Source: Pisaster brevispinus
Lineage: Eukaryota > Echinodermata > Asteroidea > Forcipulatida > Asteriidae
Assembly: GCA_023634235.1 (NCBI GenBank)
Contig: JAMKCF010000001.1
Span: 5,334,758-5,398,757, forward strand
Direction of reading: 5' to 3'
Length of the DNA: 64,000 bases
The position numbers and the translations under genes are program-made. Below, in pieces: positions 47,701 through 58,200 of the stretch (positions are counted from its first letter, which is position 1; every line of letters begins with the position of its first letter). The notes below the pieces were generated by a model. The model made no database searches, was not told where the DNA came from, and was given only the letters and a program-made list of their open reading frames with translations.

Positions 47701-50700
47701 CCCGGGTGTTGTAGACAAGCGCAAACATGGCCCCAGCGAAATCCAACACATGAAAAGATGGCAGAACACATTATTAATGGGAGGAGGGGGAGGAGGGGAG
47801 GAGGGGGAGGGTGTAATGATATACATACTTCTTCATCAGGGTTCTTGTCCATCCAGTCTGGGTTGAGATGTTTCACTCTGGAGCTTAAGTTAGTGGTGAT
47901 CTGATACCTGTGTAAAACAAAATAAATCTCAACCCGGTCAGTTTCCCTTGTGGTTAATTTCGTGATATTTTGAGAAAAAGTTGCATCTCCTTGTGATCCC
48001 TCTACTGCCGAGGTTGACGTGTCATGTCGCGTCGTGGGCGTGTCGTAGCCAAGCGTTTAAGAGCACCAAACTCAAGCTCTTCTGTTTCTGATTAGTGGAG
48101 TGTGGGTTCGAGTCCCGACCGTGACACTTGTGTCCTTAAGCAAGACACTTAACCGTGATTGCTTCGTCCTTCGTATGAAAAGTAAAGCCGTTGGTCCCAT
48201 GTGTTGTGTAATGCACGTAAAAGAACCCACTGCACTTATCAAAAAAGAGAAGGGGTTCGCCCCGGTGTTCCTGGTTTGATTGGCAGCTGTTGCGCCACAG
48301 TACCTTGTAAACCATTACGTGGTGCTATGTAAAGGAGTAGGTCTCATACTTTAAACCTAGCCCCTCATACCTTGCAGGAAAATACTTAGTGTTGAAGCGC
48401 CTTGAGTGTCACTGAGTGACACATATATGGGCGCTATATAAGAAGCCATTATTGTTATTATTATCGTAATCTTGGGTGTGATCCCCGACTACACGGCAGC
48501 TTACGGTTGGATGGCTTCTGATTGGCACCCCAGTGCACTTTATAAGAACTCTGTATTATTAGTACTTTTATATAATTATTGTTTAATATGCCTTTTCTAA
48601 CCTTGGTGTTTCTTCGGTCTGTGAGATCCCGTTGTCAATCGCGTCGATCTCCTCCATGAAGTTCTCGTACACTTTGTCGAAGAGCGCCTCCACCTTGGGC
48701 TCGTCTGCATCCGTCAGACCCTTTGCGGTACGGAGGACTCGTCTGCCGAAGTGGAGATAGACCAGGCCTGCGCTACTCAACTTCGTTGTCCAGGGTTTAC
48801 TTGGCTCCAACGAGTTCATGGAATGCGAAAATGAACTGTTTCAAAAGAGACAACAAATAAATTATAACTTTCTGCTCATCAAACCAAAATTTTGTATAGA
48901 TACACTGCTGATATAGTATTCTCAAAACAAGAAACAAATCTTGTGTCACTCCCTAGAAAAATATTAATTAAGATTTTTGGGTAGTGATATTTCAAGACTA
49001 CCATTCTTAGCAGTGTAACTAAATAGGCATATCAGAAAAGGATAAGAAAACTCGGCTTCATACAGAGGGAATTCCACCTCACTCGCATAAGAGGTATCAG
49101 AATTCTGGTTTTCAATTTTTTTTTTTTTGTGACATGACTTGTCTGTGTTTTTCATTATTATTAAATAATGGTTGATTTTGGAGGATAGAGGCAACGTGCA
49201 ACCAACACAAACTTGTTGGTTTTTGTATGATTCTGTTAGTAGGCACCCTACATCAACTCATATTGGTAGATTTTGAAAGAATGTGGATTTGGAGGAATGT
49301 CAATATTTGAGGTTTGAGGCAACAGGAATCCAACACAACTCATAGTGATTGAATTTGGAGGATTAAGGCAGTAGGCACCCTCTATGTTTAAACTCGCAGT
49401 GATTGATTTTGGAGGATTGAGGCTGTTTCCAGCAGGCAGCGTCCACAGGGTTAGTGTTAATAGCAATATTTCAGAGGTACGCAATTCACCGTTGGTGATG
49501 GTCATATCTGTGTATGCTGGGGTCAAACACTCCGCCTACATCAACAACGATGTCGCACCCATCAAGTTTCTTCTGGTCTCTGGTTCTCAGAATTTCTTGA
49601 AGAGAAAAACAAAACAAATTAAAATACAATACAAAATTAAATTTTGAAACCATTACAAATCTTAAAGGGACTCATTGCCTTCGGAATGAGTGCTTTTGGC
49701 TGTAAAAGCGTTTATGAAATAACCATGGTTGGAAAGGTAGAATATACTGATTCACAAAAATATTCCTCAAAATTTTGTGGTTTTCCTTTTACTTCGTGTA
49801 CTAACACAGTCCGTTATTTTGTGGAGTCAAAAATGTGGTTCCACAAAATGGCGGACGGTGGTAGTTCATGAAGTAAAAGGAAAATCTCACAAATCTTGTT
49901 TTCAAAGTGAGAATTCATAGTCTAAAGTTCAATTAATCTTTTGTACCTGCGTCTTTATACTCTGGCAATCTGCGAAGTAAGAAACAAGCGAGGGCCTCGT
50001 CACAATGGAAGGATCCATTATGGGTACCAATGGTCTTCTTGGTGCACAGACGTTTCGTTTCTGCCATGTCGTTGTTGTTAGTCACTCGTGCCGTGAGCCG
50101 ATTGTAGAAGTTGGAAATTACTGGGGAAACCGAAAATGTGATGGTGAATATGGAACACACATCCTCCTAAAACAATAATAAAGCGGTTTCCTCCAAATTC
50201 TGTAAATATCGCTTTTTTATGCATTTGTTATTAAATCCTTTATGTTTTCCATGCCCTGTGGCATCCACTTTTTCCACTGCACCTTTAGCCAATGCTTTAC
50301 TTTCTAACTAGACGGACTGTGCCACTATCGGACCCAAAAATTGTAACACCACACAATGAAAGTGCACCAACTCTGTCTGCACACAAACAGATACATGTAC
50401 ATTGTGTACTTTCAACATTTTTGAAAGATTTGCTAATTGTTTCAGCCATTGACACTAGCAAATAATGCAAACCACAAACGAAATTGTTCATCTGTGATAA
50501 AATGTTTCTTTGCAGATTTTGAGAACTTGTCCCATCCTTCTTTATACAGTGGAATGCATGAATCTCTATACATGTGTAGGTTTGGAGAATATCATCAAAT
50601 TTAGCTTCAGTTGCAGCTCTGTCGGTCATGGTGCTTTTAATTTGACAGAGTATTCGTTGACCTGTGTTTGCTCTTTGATTGTCTGGTGCAGCCTCATATT

Positions 50701-51835
50701 CTGTTGCGTCATCAAGAATGACTTTAAGTGTACTAAGATAAGAGTGTTGCAGCACTCTTTGACACAATTTCCCTAAGTCCAAGAACAAATGAACTATCCT
50801 CATCAGACACTGTATAAGTCATGTAGATATCACCCTCTTTTGGTGTTTCAACCATCCCTAGAGTCAAATTCTGTTTTTCAGTTAGTTCTTGCATCTTGTG
50901 TTGCGAGATGAGCAGTCTTTCCTCAGTCATGTGCAAGACTGTTTAGTTTGGCCGGATGGTTGCTGGTCAGCGGTCTTGCCTACCAGGTTTAAAACTGTCT
51001 CATCTGTCTTCCCCACATTCTCAAACCCAATGTGGAGTGACAAAAGTTTGTAGGTCACACAACAAAGAGTAAGACGAGTTTGTAGTTGTGGACTATTACT
51101 AGGACAGGTGACCTTTATCATTCAGTTTCACAACAGTTTTGCTACACCAGATTATTGATCCTCCAGCAGACTCTTCAGATGTTCATTTGACTCTTTTAAA
51201 TTTTAAGTGCAGTATTTCTTCTTTGGAGTTTGGTCAGACCACCATTGACAATTTGGAGGACAATTAATATTTTTAAGTAAGTTCTTCCTCCAAATTGTCA
51301 ATTGTCAATGGTGGTCTGCATCAGGTCTGCAATGCTTTTGTCAGTGGACTCAACTAGTTTTACAAATTTGCTTTTGAGGCATTCTTTCTCTGAACTTAAA
51401 TGAGCGCTTTTTGTTTTCTTAAGTGAGGACACTTTTTTCAGCTTTATTTAACAGTTGTTTAATATTAGTTTAATCCAGTTTTTACTTTTTAACTTTATTC
51501 AAAATTTGAGATATCAATCAAAGGAAGTAAATATGCATTTTAGGAAGAGAACAACTAATGATTTAGTACACTTCATTTATGGGAAACTCTACGTTTCTGT
51601 AACACTGTTGACTGTTTTGTGCTGCAGTTTAATATAAGTTTGTTGTGACACACGTGTGTCAATGTCAGGCGTGTCCGGGTAATGGGCAAAAACAGAAACT
51701 CCATACGGCACCTGTTCAACGGACCCAATCCGATCAACTGCGAATACAAGTTGAAGTTAACTCACCAAATCCTACGTTTCTGAATGTTATGCTTGATGCT
51801 GGGTAAAATACTCTTGTTCTAGCGAAAAATATCAT
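44633..51835 (-). CDS. MYG1: MYG1 exonuclease (complete, 8 exons)
   Basis: Orthologue of human MYG1, a DHH-type 3'-5' RNA exonuclease reported in nucleus and mitochondria. Eight exons give 377 aa (human about 376). Motifs: HNGSFHCDE at 57-65, DIVVDVGG at 96-103, YDHHQR at 112-117, then [17 protein letters not shown], and C-terminal [16 protein letters not shown]. Residues 1-36 start [15 protein letters not shown] and contain five Arg and no acidic residue, as expected of a mitochondrial presequence. The first AUG context is poor (T at -3), while Met42 (GACATGG) is strong, so a shorter nuclear/cytosolic form is plausible. The stop is TAG at 44633-44635. The first exon is assigned from phase and the presequence alone; exons 2-8 are certain from homology. 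Confidence 0.93.
45334..45643. mobile_element. MITE plus linked repeat, second copy
   Basis: GGGTCGATTTCACAGAGCAC to TTTGTGAAACCGGCCC, then the same downstream text as 33305-33480. In MYG1 intron 7. Confidence 0.75.
45734..45915 (-). CDS. MYG1: MYG1 exon 7
   Basis: Encodes [40 protein letters not shown] and [16 protein letters not shown]. It matches the human PSGEIVELAKGACPWKEHLY stretch. Confidence 0.96.
46033..46205 (-). mobile_element. tRNA-derived SINE (family D), reverse copy
   Basis: In reverse: TAGCTCAGTTGGTAGAGCGC, then B-box-like GGTTCAAGTCCCGC. The body ACAGCAGCTTACGG-type text lies to its right. Confidence 0.8.
46235..46719. mobile_element. MITE with GCCATGTTCGCATTGGA ends
   Basis: TTAAGCCATGTTCGCATTGG at the left and CCAATGCGAACATGGCTTTAA at the right. 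Internal pieces include GTTAGTTTACCC palindromes. The 156-codon open frame across it is not protein-like. Confidence 0.88.
46870..46992 (-). CDS. MYG1: MYG1 exon 6
   Basis: Encodes [20 protein letters not shown] and [18 protein letters not shown], 41 codons, phase 0 at both ends. Donor GTCAGT. Confidence 0.95.
47040..47490 (+). repeat. Dispersed repeat split by a retroposed T-rich fragment
   Basis: The AGCTGAATACTGTGTCTACT family copy breaks at about 47193 and resumes at about 47362 (AGAACGTTGAATCC). The insert is T-rich and ends in (TAA)n. Confidence 0.65.
47770..47815 (+). repeat. GGAGGG-rich purine tract
   Basis: About 40 bases of GGAGG repeats in MYG1 intron 5. It makes open frames on both strands. 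Confidence 0.85.
47829..47907 (-). CDS. MYG1: MYG1 exon 5
   Basis: A short exon encoding [20 protein letters not shown] then DKNPDEE, equivalent to human RYALTTTLSARVARLNPTW. Ends phase 0 at GAA/GTATGT. Confidence 0.94.
48035..48465 (+). mobile_element. tRNA-derived SINE (family B)
   Basis: Head GTAGCCAAGCGTTTAAGAGC with B box GGTTCGAGTCCCGACC, body AAGCAAGACACTTAACCG and tail GCGCTATATAAGAAGCCATT. About 430 bp. Confidence 0.85.
48602..48835 (-). CDS. MYG1: MYG1 exon 4
   Basis: Encodes [35 protein letters not shown] and [18 protein letters not shown]. Human has SFTETMSSLSPGKPWQTKL. The donor is weak (AG/GTTAGA). Confidence 0.96.
49170..49445. repeat. Degenerate tandem repeat, about 65-75 bp
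   Basis: GTGATTGATTTTGGAGGATT and AGGCAACAGG-type phrases recur three to four times. It overlaps the intron 3 side of MYG1 but not the exon. Confidence 0.65.
49490..49595 (-). CDS. MYG1: MYG1 exon 3, DHH motif
   Basis: Encodes [20 protein letters not shown] and [16 protein letters not shown], the metal-binding DVGG and DHH signatures. Donor CG/GTGAAT. Confidence 0.95.
49662..49900. mobile_element. Foldback MITE (TTAAAGGGACA family), right end missing
   Basis: TTAAAGGGACTCATTGCCTT, then the ACAAAATGGCGGAC centre and part of the right arm. It ends abruptly at about 49890. Confidence 0.75.
49947..50120 (-). CDS. MYG1: MYG1 exon 2, HNGxFHCDE motif
   Basis: Acceptor GGTTTCCCCAG at 50122-50121. 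Encodes [20 protein letters not shown] and [20 protein letters not shown]. Met42 at 50067-50065 sits in a strong start context. An alternative acceptor TTTTAG near 50166 would extend the exon but does not fit exon 1 phase. Confidence 0.9.
50297..51430 (-). pseudogene. Frameshifted transposon-type protein remnant in MYG1 intron 1
   Basis: Reading minus-strand, three overlapping frames carry protein-like sequence: [20 protein letters not shown] (about 51400), [20 protein letters not shown] (about 50920) and [20 protein letters not shown] then [20 protein letters not shown] (about 50630-50430). The SDRAATE..F..LL and NNFFCGLH phrases resemble multicopy uncharacterised proteins in cnidarian, fish and echinoderm genomes that look mobile-element borne; this is from memory. 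At least two frameshifts and an inverted duplication at 51229-51325 break it. Confidence 0.5.
51229..51325. repeat. Inverted repeat, 27-bp class arms
   Basis: CAGACCACCATTGACAATTT at 51235 is inverted as AAATTGTCAATTGTCAATGG / TGGTGGTCTG at about 51290-51320. It lies within the broken reading frame of the element remnant. Confidence 0.8.
51766..51835 (-). CDS. MYG1: MYG1 exon 1 (presequence)
   Basis: From ATG at 51835-51833 the frame reads [20 protein letters not shown] then VGF, and stops at a good donor (G/GTGAGT). Its single leftover base plus TA from the next acceptor gives Val and keeps frame. No database support is available, so the call rests on phase, donor quality and the Arg-rich composition. 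Confidence 0.7.
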
Positions 51836-52115
51836 CGAAGTTTCAACACCTTTGAGTTTGATGTCGATGTATTGTCGATGAGAAATTCCCGCAATGTGGT
51901 TATAGTTAGGAGGTCGAAGGTCAACTACTGAACGTTGGTTGGGGTTAAACGCTTAAAAAAGGTTGGACTTTGACCTCAAAACGTCTGCGCTATAATAGTC
52001 TGGACACCGGTTCACCGCTTCATGCCTAGGCTGCTGTGAAACGTTATTACTTTGAAGGCAAAAAATACGACTTTCAGTTTGCATCCGGCAGCCGGTGTTG
52101 TCAAATCGGTGAAAA
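51836..52115. promoter_or_regulatory. Probable bidirectional MYG1/synaptojanin promoter
   Basis: 280 bp separate the predicted MYG1 start codon (minus strand) from the synaptojanin start codon (plus strand). No TATA box is evident. At 51911-51923 the sequence AGGTCGAAGGTCA is a direct repeat of two nuclear-receptor-like half-sites with one-base spacing, and TGACCT recurs at 51971-51976 in the opposite orientation. The interval lacks the repeats that fill the neighbouring introns. Promoter function and receptor binding are inferences. Confidence 0.55.
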
Positions 52116-52242
52116 ATGGCCCTCACTTTCGGTAAATCTTTCAGAGTTTATCACAAACTAGAGCCCCCATATTCTGTCATCTTGGAAACCAGGAAGAGAC
52201 AAGAAACCCTGCTTTTCGAATCCGACGCTGTGGCAGTTTTAT
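52116..52242 (+). CDS. SYNJ1: Synaptojanin exon 1
   Basis: ATG at 52116 begins [20 protein letters not shown] and continues [20 protein letters not shown]. Donor T/GTAAGT leaves one base of a Cys codon. Confidence 0.95.
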
Positions 52243-55200
52243 GTAAGTTACATTTGACTATTTCAGTCCGGAGTAAGTCGCCGCATCATGCCGAGCGTGC
52301 TGACTGTTTTGACAGTGTGGGAACAGGGAGGGGAATGGATGGATGATGGGGGCGTGGCTGGATAACTGTGACCAGTTTTCACGGGATGTTTTTCTTTCTT
52401 TGAATTGACAAAAATAAACTATTGATTGTATCATGTGGTGTCCCATTTGCCTTCCATCCCTTGGCTTATTGGAAGTAAGCCCCACTTGTGTGGCCAGCCC
52501 GGCCAAGGGACCCTGATTCCTGAAAATTGGCCACACGTCCGGCAATCGGCATGTCCGGACCCCTTTTTTCTTAATTATAATTATAAAGCTCACCGACACA
52601 AAATTCAAGGTGCATTCCCTATGGGTGGGTCGGCGGCTCAAACCAGCTCAATGTGTTCACTCACTTCTTAGCTTGACCTGGGTGTTTTGGATGTTGAAAT
52701 ACATGTAAATAAAGTTTTATTTTTAAAAAGATATTTTAAAGAAATAATTAGTCTATTTCTTCGGATTTATAATTAATATATTTTACTTCGCTCCATGGTT
52801 ACTGACCGCTGCCATTTTGGATTGATCCCAATCATGCTAATCAATTCACGTTGTCACTGGTTGGCCGGGTGATGGGCGGAGCGGATCAAAAAGCAACCAT
52901 TGCAATGTTTGCACCCTCGCTCCAAGGATTCAGGGTTCCTTGGACATACATGTACATTACAAGTGGAGCTAATTTGAAGTATGTACAAACAACGTAGGCC
53001 AACTGCGCTAGCTTACTGGGGTTTTGTACTCCTTTGGCTTTTTTTTTTATAAGAAAATAAATTTTTAAAAAATCAATTAAATAAATACTCATTAAATAAG
53101 TAAATTACTGTACATTAGAATTCGACCGCAGAGGCAGATGATCTGGCTCTGTCTGAGGTTGTACTAACTTGTGCCCCAGTGAAACTCCGTCTGTTACTAC
53201 ACAATGGCAATTTGCTAATATTGATTTTCCGAACACCCAGCCAACAAAAAACTAAAAGACAATTCAAAATATCTTGAAAACTGCTAGGCTCATAAAAGTA
53301 GGGCCAATCAACTTCATATCCTTGGCCTGTTGGCCCCAGCACCATTGCAATCCTATTTCTTTGCTCGAATTTTTAAGCCCGGTCGTTCTCGATCATGAAA
53401 CTTACCGATCGAATGTTACTGTACTTGTAGATAGCCTTTACTGCTGGAATTTGTTGCAAAAACAGCACACGTTAATGGGTAAAATTAAATGACGTTCGAC
53501 TCGAGAGTGTGCATTTTTGTTCAAATATTAACAACTTGCTCGAAAAAACATACTTTGTCATGTTCCCTTAACAACTTGACAACATGCCATTGAGACCACC
53601 AATTACTACTGTCTAATAATGGGAACCAGACTGATTTACTCAGCGTGCTCATTCCTTACATTGCTTTGTGCAGACTGTCGTGAAATGCGTGCACTGCCTT
53701 ATATAAATTACTTCAATTTAAACCTTGATTGCAGTTTGGGGGAAGAAGAATGGTTTTCTGATTATGTTCTGTTCATTCAATTATTTATTTCCTTCGCTGT
53801 AAATGTTTGTCATCATACATGTAGGTCAGGCCGAGACAGAAACGCTAAAAAAGCAGTATCAGAAGTTGATGGACGGCTATGGATGCCTTGGTGTGTTAAA
53901 ACTCAACATTGGTGAGTCGTCTTACTCTTCAAACTGTTGTAATGTACGTTACTTCTAAACCTTACTACCAATGCCTTTTGGCCTACAGTTTGACAAAAAC
54001 AGTAACATACAGAAACCAGTTACATGTAGCTGAGCACTTCAATTTGCCTGGCCATTTCCTGCCTCACCTCAAGGTGGCCATTGTCCAGCAGAGAGCATTC
54101 AGAGACAGATTTGAAAGGGAAGCTGCTGAACAAAAGATAATCAAGAACCTGTAACTGTATTGATCAAGGACTTAATAGGGACCGTGGTTTCCTGTCACAC
54201 TACCAGGAGTAGATTATCCTTAGTCACTAACTCCACCTTTGTTATTGGACTCATTCACCCGTTACTTTTTTGTTTATTATACACCTGTACACACCATACA
54301 TGGCTTGTCCTCTTCATTGCATCTGATGAAGTAGTTGTTGCTACGAAAGCCCATGCAGTTTTTTTATGTATTCAGTCTTAAAGTGCTACCGCTACCTTCC
54401 TAGTCCTCCAATAGCAACTCGTTGTGTGCCCGGTAAAAGGACGTAACGAAAAGTTCCCGGTAAAAGGACGTAAGCAATTAATGTGCAAAATTGTGTTTCA
54501 AGAAAACTGAGCGCGAAAGTTTGATCGGTTTTCTGCCATTCATAAATCATTATACTGTGTTAAAATCTACATGGGAATAAGAAAACATGTCTTTGGGGTA
54601 ATTCTAGCAACAAAAATGTAACATTTACACCATCATTTTTTCAGAGGAGCCATTTTGTTGCGTACGTCCTTTCATTACTGAAAAACAGTACTTTGTGTGC
54701 CCGGTAAAAGGGCGTAAGGATTTATAGAGCCTTACGCCCTTTTACCGGACGTCACATTTCTATACATAGCGCAATGCGGTTGGTCTGTCATGCTGGAATA
54801 CTACACACTTAAACGAAATGTACACGTACACGTACATGTAGCAGTGAACAATTTCCCCTGTATAGTAAAGCAAAATGCTACACAATAATATTGCGTTGCA
54901 AAGTTCATGGATTTTTTTCTCAATTTGCGTTGTCGACCGGTCGTAGAATCTCGATGATTTTATTGCAAACAAAGCTCTAAACAACAGATCCTCAAACCAC
55001 GAATCCATGAAAATGGTTGTTGATGGCAAAAAGTGTTATTTAGGGCAGAAATTAGGAGATAAGATCGTAAACAAAATTCAATCTTTTTAAACGTTTTTTT
55101 ACAACGCATATCCAGCTTTCTAAGAATAATAAAACCACACACTGTGCGGCATATCCTGTTTTTTATATGCCAAGGCTCCAGAGTTTTGTTTGTTTTTTGT

Positions 55201-58200
55201 TTTTTTTACCAATTGCCAAAAGGATAGCAAACCATCCTCTACCTAGTTATCGTTACTGGGTGTGTCTCCATCGGCAAGATTGGCTCCTAATAGATGTAAT
55301 ATTTGCATGGGATGAAGAATTTGACAAGGCTCCAAAGTGTTTGTGTTTTTTTGTTTGTTTACCAATTGCCTTTACTAACCACTAGGAGAGCAAACCATCC
55401 TCTACCTAGTTATCGTTACCGGGTGTGTCTCCATCGGCAAAATCGGCTCCTCTGAAATCTTCCGCATCACGGCAACCTCCTTCATCTCCCTGAGACACGA
55501 CCCCGGCGACGAGGAACGCATCTCCGAGGTCAGGAAGTTGCTCAGCTCCGGAACGTTCTACTTTGTCTGGTCGAGCTCGGCCCAACAACCTCAGTTTGAC
55601 CTGAGCCTCTGCGCCCAGAGACAGAACCAGGATCATACCACAGACAACAGATTCTTCTGGTAAGAGATTTTTTTCATTTACAAAATGTTTTCTTCAGATT
55701 TATAAGAAGACTTGCTCGACCCTTCCATGGCAAAAACAGCCCAACTCGAAAAATTTCGGCTTTTAATATTAGATCATTTCTGGGTAAATTAAGGGCGCTT
55801 TTTCCATTTCCAAAGTCCAAGGACATACTGTGTAGTGTTTTAAATATAACATGTCCTATCTCGGCCTCTTTTTACACTTTCATTCACTTTCACTTTTCAT
55901 TCTGTTTTATGGCAAAACAGCTTATCTCTGCATTTTTTGAGTTAGGCTGTTTTGCCATGGAATGGCCGTCAGATGATGCTGTTCCTTTCTTTTCTGGTTG
56001 AGGATAAACTCGGTGATGAGTTGTTCAAAATAATATGCGGTGATTTGACTGCGTTACAATTTTCCATACATGTACAGTACATGTTATAATAAAAATAGCT
56101 GTGTTAGTCTGTTAGATAAAACAAGGAAGATAGTGGCAGCACTTGCACATAAAAATGCATTTATTAATATAAGTGCAGATGTCTTACCACTAGACCACCA
56201 AAAAATAAGTCCACAGGCAATCACTCGGGATTTTCACAGAAATTGGGGAAGTACTGAGTATACAGTGCTTAATACAAATCGGGGTAAGGGTAAAACAAAT
56301 TTATCTTTATTAGTAGGCCTACTTTCTTTTTTTTTCCTTAGTGGCTCGACTCGACCACAGACCTTTTGGTTCACCTAATTGTTATTATCCGTCTCAGTGC
56401 AAATGAATGTCTTTAGGGACCATTGCCTACAAGCTCTGCTTCTTAGATGGATCCTTCTGCAGTGCCATGTTTAATTTAATCTGTTTCTTTATATATATAC
56501 TGTTAAGTTATATTCTTTACTCCGATCGCTCTTGAGTGAGTGATAATGTCTTTTTACAAGTTGACACTGTGGAAAAATAAATGAACCTTGAACCTTGAAC
56601 CTTGAACCTATGTGCGCATACGTATGCGATGTTGTGAATTCCTTAAAAATATGTGTGCATACATTTGTACATATGCCATTTTGTGAAGTTATTCCTGAAT
56701 ATGCGCATTTGTATGCGAACATAATGTGCAATATTGTGACATTTTTTTCACACCTTGGAATACCATTTGTTGTGAGCATTGTTGTGAGAACACTAGAACA
56801 GCGAGGTGATGTTGTCTTCTGTCATCTGTATGGCATGACTTAGCCTGGTGCCAAGTTCCTGGGTACACAATTGTGTAGCATGCTTACAGTGGCCAGACTA
56901 CTTTCTTGATATAAAAATTTCACCACATCACATCCGTACATATTTGGGATATTCGATGTCCCTACCGGGCCACGATACCTCACAGTTGTTACTTTTTTGT
57001 CTCCAATAGGAATCGAACTCTACACTTACATCTCCAACGCTTCAATGTGAACTGCTCTGATTGGCTCCTGGTTGTCATGTGTGGCGGTGTGGAGATACGC
57101 ACCATCTACTGCGGTACAAGACAGGCCAAGGCCTGCCTTATATCACGACTGAGCTGTGAGAGAGCTGGGACAAGGTTTAATGTCCGGGGGACCAATGATG
57201 ACGGACAGGTGGCCAACTTCTGTGAAACTGAGCAGGTGAGACGAACAGGGGTGTAAAGTCTCTGGGTTGAATACCACATTACGAGGAAGCTCCATTACAG
57301 AAAGAGGCCAGAATAAAACATCCTTTTTAACTTTACCACTCACACCTGTTATATCCATGTTATTCCTTTTCTAAACAGGACCCTAATCTTTTAAGTGGAT
57401 CATGAGCAAGCCAGGGCCCATTTTCATAGAGCTGCTTAATGGCCGATTTTGTGCTTACTGTGCGATTTCCATTTTCATAGCACTGCTAACCGTAAGCACA
57501 CGAAAAGGCATGCTAACAGTCCGGTGCTTACTGTATGAAAATTATTGAGTGACGTAGCATTGCAAATCCATGGTGAATTCGCAAGCTGGCTGCCTAATTT
57601 TCTTGCTAACCTGTGAAATATGCTTACGCTTTAGCAAATTGTTCTGCTACAGTTAGCACGAAAATTAGCTTACCGTTAAGCTACGCTGTGAAATTATGCC
57701 CTTGTGTTCTGCTGACAGCCCCAAGCAGATTAACTGCTATCCTTTCTTTCAAATTTTGCATTTTTAAAGATTTTCCAGAGGGAATTAATCAAGGGATTTA
57801 AAAAACTTCTTCATTCTTTCTTTATAGCTGATTTTCCTCGACGATGTTAACATGTCTTCGTTCGTTCAAACTCGTGGATCTGTCCCTCTGTTCTGGGAAC
57901 AGCCTGGGCTGCAAGTTGGGTCACACAGGGTGAAAATGGCACGAGGGTACGAAGCCTCGGCACCTGCTTTTGATCGGTGAGTCCAAATAATTTGTTTCAT
58001 ATTTGAACGAAGAAAATATTTGACTCAGAAGTCGCATCCCCTTAAGGTGATCCCGTGGCTGCCGCTTCCCAGGTTGAATCGTAAACCTGGGTGTGATCCC
58101 TGGCTGTACGGCAGTTACAGATCGGATGGCCTCTGACTGGTGCCGCCGAACAAAGATATTGACAATAGGGAGACCACCAACATAGGGCTGGATAGCTCAG

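Noticed and set aside
50121..50166. MYG1 exon 2 beginning at the TTTTAG acceptor near 50166
   Set aside because: Frame-compatible with exon 2 but not with the proposed exon 1 phase. It remains possible if another first exon exists.
52258..52641. 127-codon minus-strand frame in synaptojanin intron 1
   Set aside because: No motif, low-complexity start, and no splice or homology support.
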